64,000 nt of DNA. Source: Mytilus edulis. Its lineage: Eukaryota > Mollusca > Bivalvia > Mytilida > Mytilidae. Numbering within the stretch: position 1 is the first letter of the stretch; each line of letters starts with the position of its first letter. Below, piece by piece: positions 60,969 through 64,000 of the stretch. The notes beneath the pieces were generated by a model. It saw only the letters and a program-made list of their open reading frames with translations. It made no database searches and was not told the origin of the DNA. Both the position numbers and the translations under genes were made by a program. The stretch is from the NCBI RefSeq assembly GCF_963676685.1, contig NC_092349.1, positions 84,208,604 to 84,272,603 on the forward strand, written 5' to 3'.

Positions 60969-61381
60969 TTTTACTTATTTTGATATATATGCAACTGGTA
61001 TGACCCCTTAAATAGTAAACATTTCAAAGAAAACAGTACACAGAATTCAGAGAGTCTCTATATATTAAAGTAGTATAATCGTAGTTTACATGTAGAAAAA
61101 TAATTGTCCTCTCTAAGGAGGTATAATAGTTGTAGTTCTTCTAAACACCATGATATGGAGAACGTTCTGATTGCCTTATTTATTTTTCATTTTTGTTATC
61201 TATCATACGATTGGTTGTTCTTGTGCAGATTTCAAATCGGAAGTCTTATCTATGTCTAAAAGTCAGTCTGATGACGGAATCAATATCTGGACTCCTTTTG
61301 ATGTCAGACCACCAATTAAAAATCCCTATCTATTCAACCAAATTTGGCAATTTTCACAGCTTTCTAAATATTTTACCTTAA

Positions 61382-61654
61382 GGTGGTACCCAACACTTTT
61401 AGCTAAAATTAATTTGGGTCGTTTAATTTTCTTAAAAGTTTGACAAAGTATTACTTTGATCCTTATACAAAAATATAAAAATTTCAAAAAATTTGAACCA
61501 ACCGTTTTATCAGAAAAATTACACTGGTTATATAGCAGTTTGACAAACACTTATTTTGATCATTGAGAAGCTTAATATTCCCTTTACAACACAACGTAAT
61601 TAAAACGTTTAGCTGATTTTACAGAGTTATCTCCCTGTAGTGTTAGGTACCACC
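61382..61654. mobile_element. piggyBac-like MITE, 273 bp, TSD TTAA
   Basis: Ends ggtggtacccaacact and inverse agtgttaggtaccacc (15 of 16 match) with TTAA on both sides (61378-61381 and 61655-61658). Copy A reads acc-TTAA-gttt at 25803-25813 with one TTAA, an exact empty site. It is homologous to 20827-21101. Confidence 0.95.
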
Positions 61655-62680
61655 TTAAGTTTAACTTCATAGAAACCAGGTTTATCCTGAATTGGACAGT
61701 ACATGTATCAGCTTTCTACATGCCAATTTTCACCATACCTTTAAAGCCTTATAACAAAATAACTGACCTTCGAACAGAGGTACTCAAAAAATAACGCCTG
61801 GTTTTCTGGAAATCTTAAATCAGTATACTATGGAGCGCATTAATCCTCAATTTTTAATGCAAACTCATAGACAAGTAAATTTTGGCTCAAAAAGGTCAAG
61901 ATATATTTTTCTTTCACCAAATGGTTCATTTCTGCAAATTTGTTGGTTAGTTTAAGTAAAAAAGGACATCAAAAGCACTATTTTGTTTCAGAGTAGCCTA
62001 GGGGTACTTTTACATACGTTCTAAATTGGAGGGATTAATTGGTGGTCTCACACCTTTTTTGTCGTTTTTCTCCAAAAATAACTCAATCTGAATAATCATA
62101 AGAATGGGTGACAAATGCGACTTTGCATGTTACCTATACAATGTAGAACACAGAGGTATGATGATTAATTTATCGTGGAAGAAAGAAAAGCGACAAACAA
62201 AATGAGGTTTTCTCGTTTAATAGTATAGATTTCGCTTCCAAGCTGGTGTAGCCACAGTATTAATTTCTAGTTCAACTAAATAATATCTACTCCTTAATGG
62301 TCCTGTATGTCCTACTTTTTCTATGTGTGTAAACACGTATATGAGTACCCGTATGTAAATTATAAATTTTGTCGGCGTGATGGATTTCACTATTTTCTAA
62401 TAAATATTAAAAGCAGATGTGGTATGATTGCAACTGAGACAACTCTTGACAAGAGACAAACTGACACAGAAATTAACAACTATAGATCACCGTACGGCCT
62501 TCATCATTGAGCATACAAATCATCAAAGGAATTTGCTGCTTTGAAACAACATCATTCAGTTCAAACCCATTGGAAGGGTTCTTCCAAAATGGTTGGACAA
62601 CAGAATACAAATTGGCTTTATATTTGTTCTTCAACTATGCGATGTTTATGTACTTAAACTGATGTATTTTTTTTGTTATT

Positions 62681-62755
62681 GCAGTTAGTTTCGGTTTGCG
62701 ATTGCAGCAGTGTATATAGAATCACACGTGTGACGGTCAATTTCCCAGTAGAGTC
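62681..62755 (+). promoter_or_regulatory. Candidate 5' UTR splice acceptor of the paralogue
   Basis: ttttttttgttattgcag ends at 62684, 71 bases before the start codon, in the same position as in copy A. Confidence 0.4.
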
Positions 62756-63136
62756 ATGAAAAGAAAAGTCTTTGTTTTCGCATTGTTCATAACATTTATG
62801 ATATCATTTTGTGTAATTGAATATAAATCTGCTGAATACGACTCGTTACATATACAGACAGTACAAACAATTGTATCAAGGAACTGTTCATGCCAACGTC
62901 CGAGGGAAAATCTCGGAAACAATTCATACCAACGTCAGAGGGAAAATCTCAGAAAGAATTCATACCAAAGTCAGTGGGAAAACTTAACACAAGAACAGAC
63001 AGACTTGGAATCTATTCTAACAATAGCTAAATCTATGTCCAAGGAGGCAGTGCTTGTTACAGTGATAAATGATGGATATTTACCTCTAGCATATAATTGG
63101 TTATGTAATACAAAACATATGGGAATTCAACATCAG
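62756..63136 (+). CDS. Transferase paralogue, exon 1 only (partial gene)
   Basis: 127 codons from ATG to a GT donor at 63137, phase 0, closely matching exon 1 of the gene at 26834. It keeps the signal-anchor (residues 6-22) and the conserved end LVTVINDGYLPLAYNWLCNTKHMG. The stalk has three NSYQ-type repeats instead of two, and lacks the 15-20 residue segment with LAFLPGNDKN. Exon 2 would lie beyond the window, because no match to it occurs before 64000. R4 repeat DNA follows in the presumed intron. Whether the paralogue is complete cannot be judged here. Confidence 0.7.
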
Positions 63137-63634
63137 GTTGGTACATTTAAAATTTTAAATGTGGTTGATTTTTGTTATTTTCGTTATAATATTGCTTTCC
63201 TTTGACACACTTGTATAATTTCGTTTCGGATAATATGAATGTTTTTTTTTGTCTATCAGCTCATATACATAGTGTTGTCATGTGACCACGACGTCATCAA
63301 TGTTTTTTCATGATTGACTTAAACTCAACATAATTTATAGCTAAATCATATTATCGAATGACTAGTCAAATATTTCTTTTTTTTCTTTTTCTTCGAAATA
63401 ACTTCACAAAAGTGGTAACGCGTATGTTGCTTCTTCAAAATTAAAACAAATACTACAGTCATTCAATAAATACTATGTATAAAAAAAGGTCGCGAGGTAC
63501 ATAGCAATAAAATTGCAGCAATAAGTATTGAGATTCTTAACTTGAAACGTATACACGAGATGCGTTAAAAGTATTCAAATTATTTTATTATACTTCATGT
63601 CAAAATGCCAGATTTTAATTGGCTAATACGAGGG

Positions 63635-64000
63635 TGTTTTCCTTTAAAAATGCCCTGTACCAAGTCAGGAATATGGCCATTGTTATATTATAGTTCGTTT
63701 CTGTGTGAATTACATTATAACGTTGTGTCGTTTGTTTTCTCTTAATTTTGAGTGTAAATTCACATTGCGATAAGACGTGTCACGGTACTTGTCTATCCCA
63801 AATTCATGCATTTGGTTTTGATGTTATATATATATGTTAAATTTGTTATTCTCGTGGGGTTTTGTCTATGTGTGTTACATTTTAGTGTTATGTCGTTGTT
63901 CTCCTCTTATATTTAATGCGTTTCCCTCGGTTTTAGTTTGTTACCCCGATTTTGTGTTTTGTCCATAGATTTATGAGTTTTGAACAGCGGTATACTACTG
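63635..64000 (+). repeat. R4 repeat copy
   Basis: Inverse and collinear with 10434-10803 (ctgtaccaagtcaggaatatgg.. through tttccctcggttttagtttgt and atttatgagttttgaacag). It runs to the window end and lies in the presumed intron of the paralogue. Confidence 0.75.

Larger units (their letters stand above)
60969..63590 (+). repeat. Segmental duplication, copy B, main part
   Basis: Collinear with 25384-28014. Differences are the 273-bp TTAA MITE at 61382-61654, missing TTA MITE, and small indels, for example extra sequence near 62511-62560. Homology ends near 63590, where R4 repeat DNA begins. Confidence 0.88.

Overview
The window looks like AT-rich nuclear DNA of a bivalve mollusc, most likely a marine mussel (Mytilus-like). 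That is a memory-based inference from several interspersed repeat families, such as the short block with core gacgaaacgcgcgtctgg and a block ending in accacatctt. No search was run. Coding DNA is sparse. One two-exon gene and the first exon of a paralogue are the only convincing host genes. Almost all other long reading frames are shadows, repeat translations or decayed transposable-element genes. There is a 100-N assembly gap at 19359-19458.

Layout. 1-19358 is intergenic DNA with repeat copies, a TTA-flanked MITE (13459-13720) and a 740-bp TTAA-flanked foldback element (18098-18837). 19459-20745 (minus) is a decayed Penelope-like retroelement with reverse transcriptase and GIY-YIG remnants; a 275-bp TTAA MITE lies just beside it. 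25314-28014 is copy A of a segmental duplication and holds the start of a type II membrane nucleotide-sugar transferase gene (26834-29244). 29390-37360 is repeat-rich: 47-bp and 169-bp tandem arrays, LINE 3' fragments, two arrays of a 22-bp unit and a 1.4-kb foldback element. 38040-41806 is a broken LINE with endonuclease and reverse transcriptase, ending in an exact 585-bp tandem duplication. 42751-45030 is a 2.28-kb terminal-inverted-repeat element with a 10-bp target duplication. 46787-54975 holds more tandem repeats and foldbacks. 55064-60968 (minus) is an internally deleted Ty3/gypsy-like LTR element with integrase and an envelope-like gene, all broken. 60969-63590 is copy B of the segmental duplication and carries exon 1 of the transferase paralogue.

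The two copies of the duplication act as natural empty sites for each other. Copy A lacks the LTR element and a 273-bp TTAA MITE that sit in copy B. Copy B lacks the TTA MITE that sits in the intron of copy A. This gives precise insertion boundaries and target-site duplications for three elements. The transferase probably acts in the Golgi lumen, and its stalk contains an 11-residue repeat that differs in number between the paralogues.
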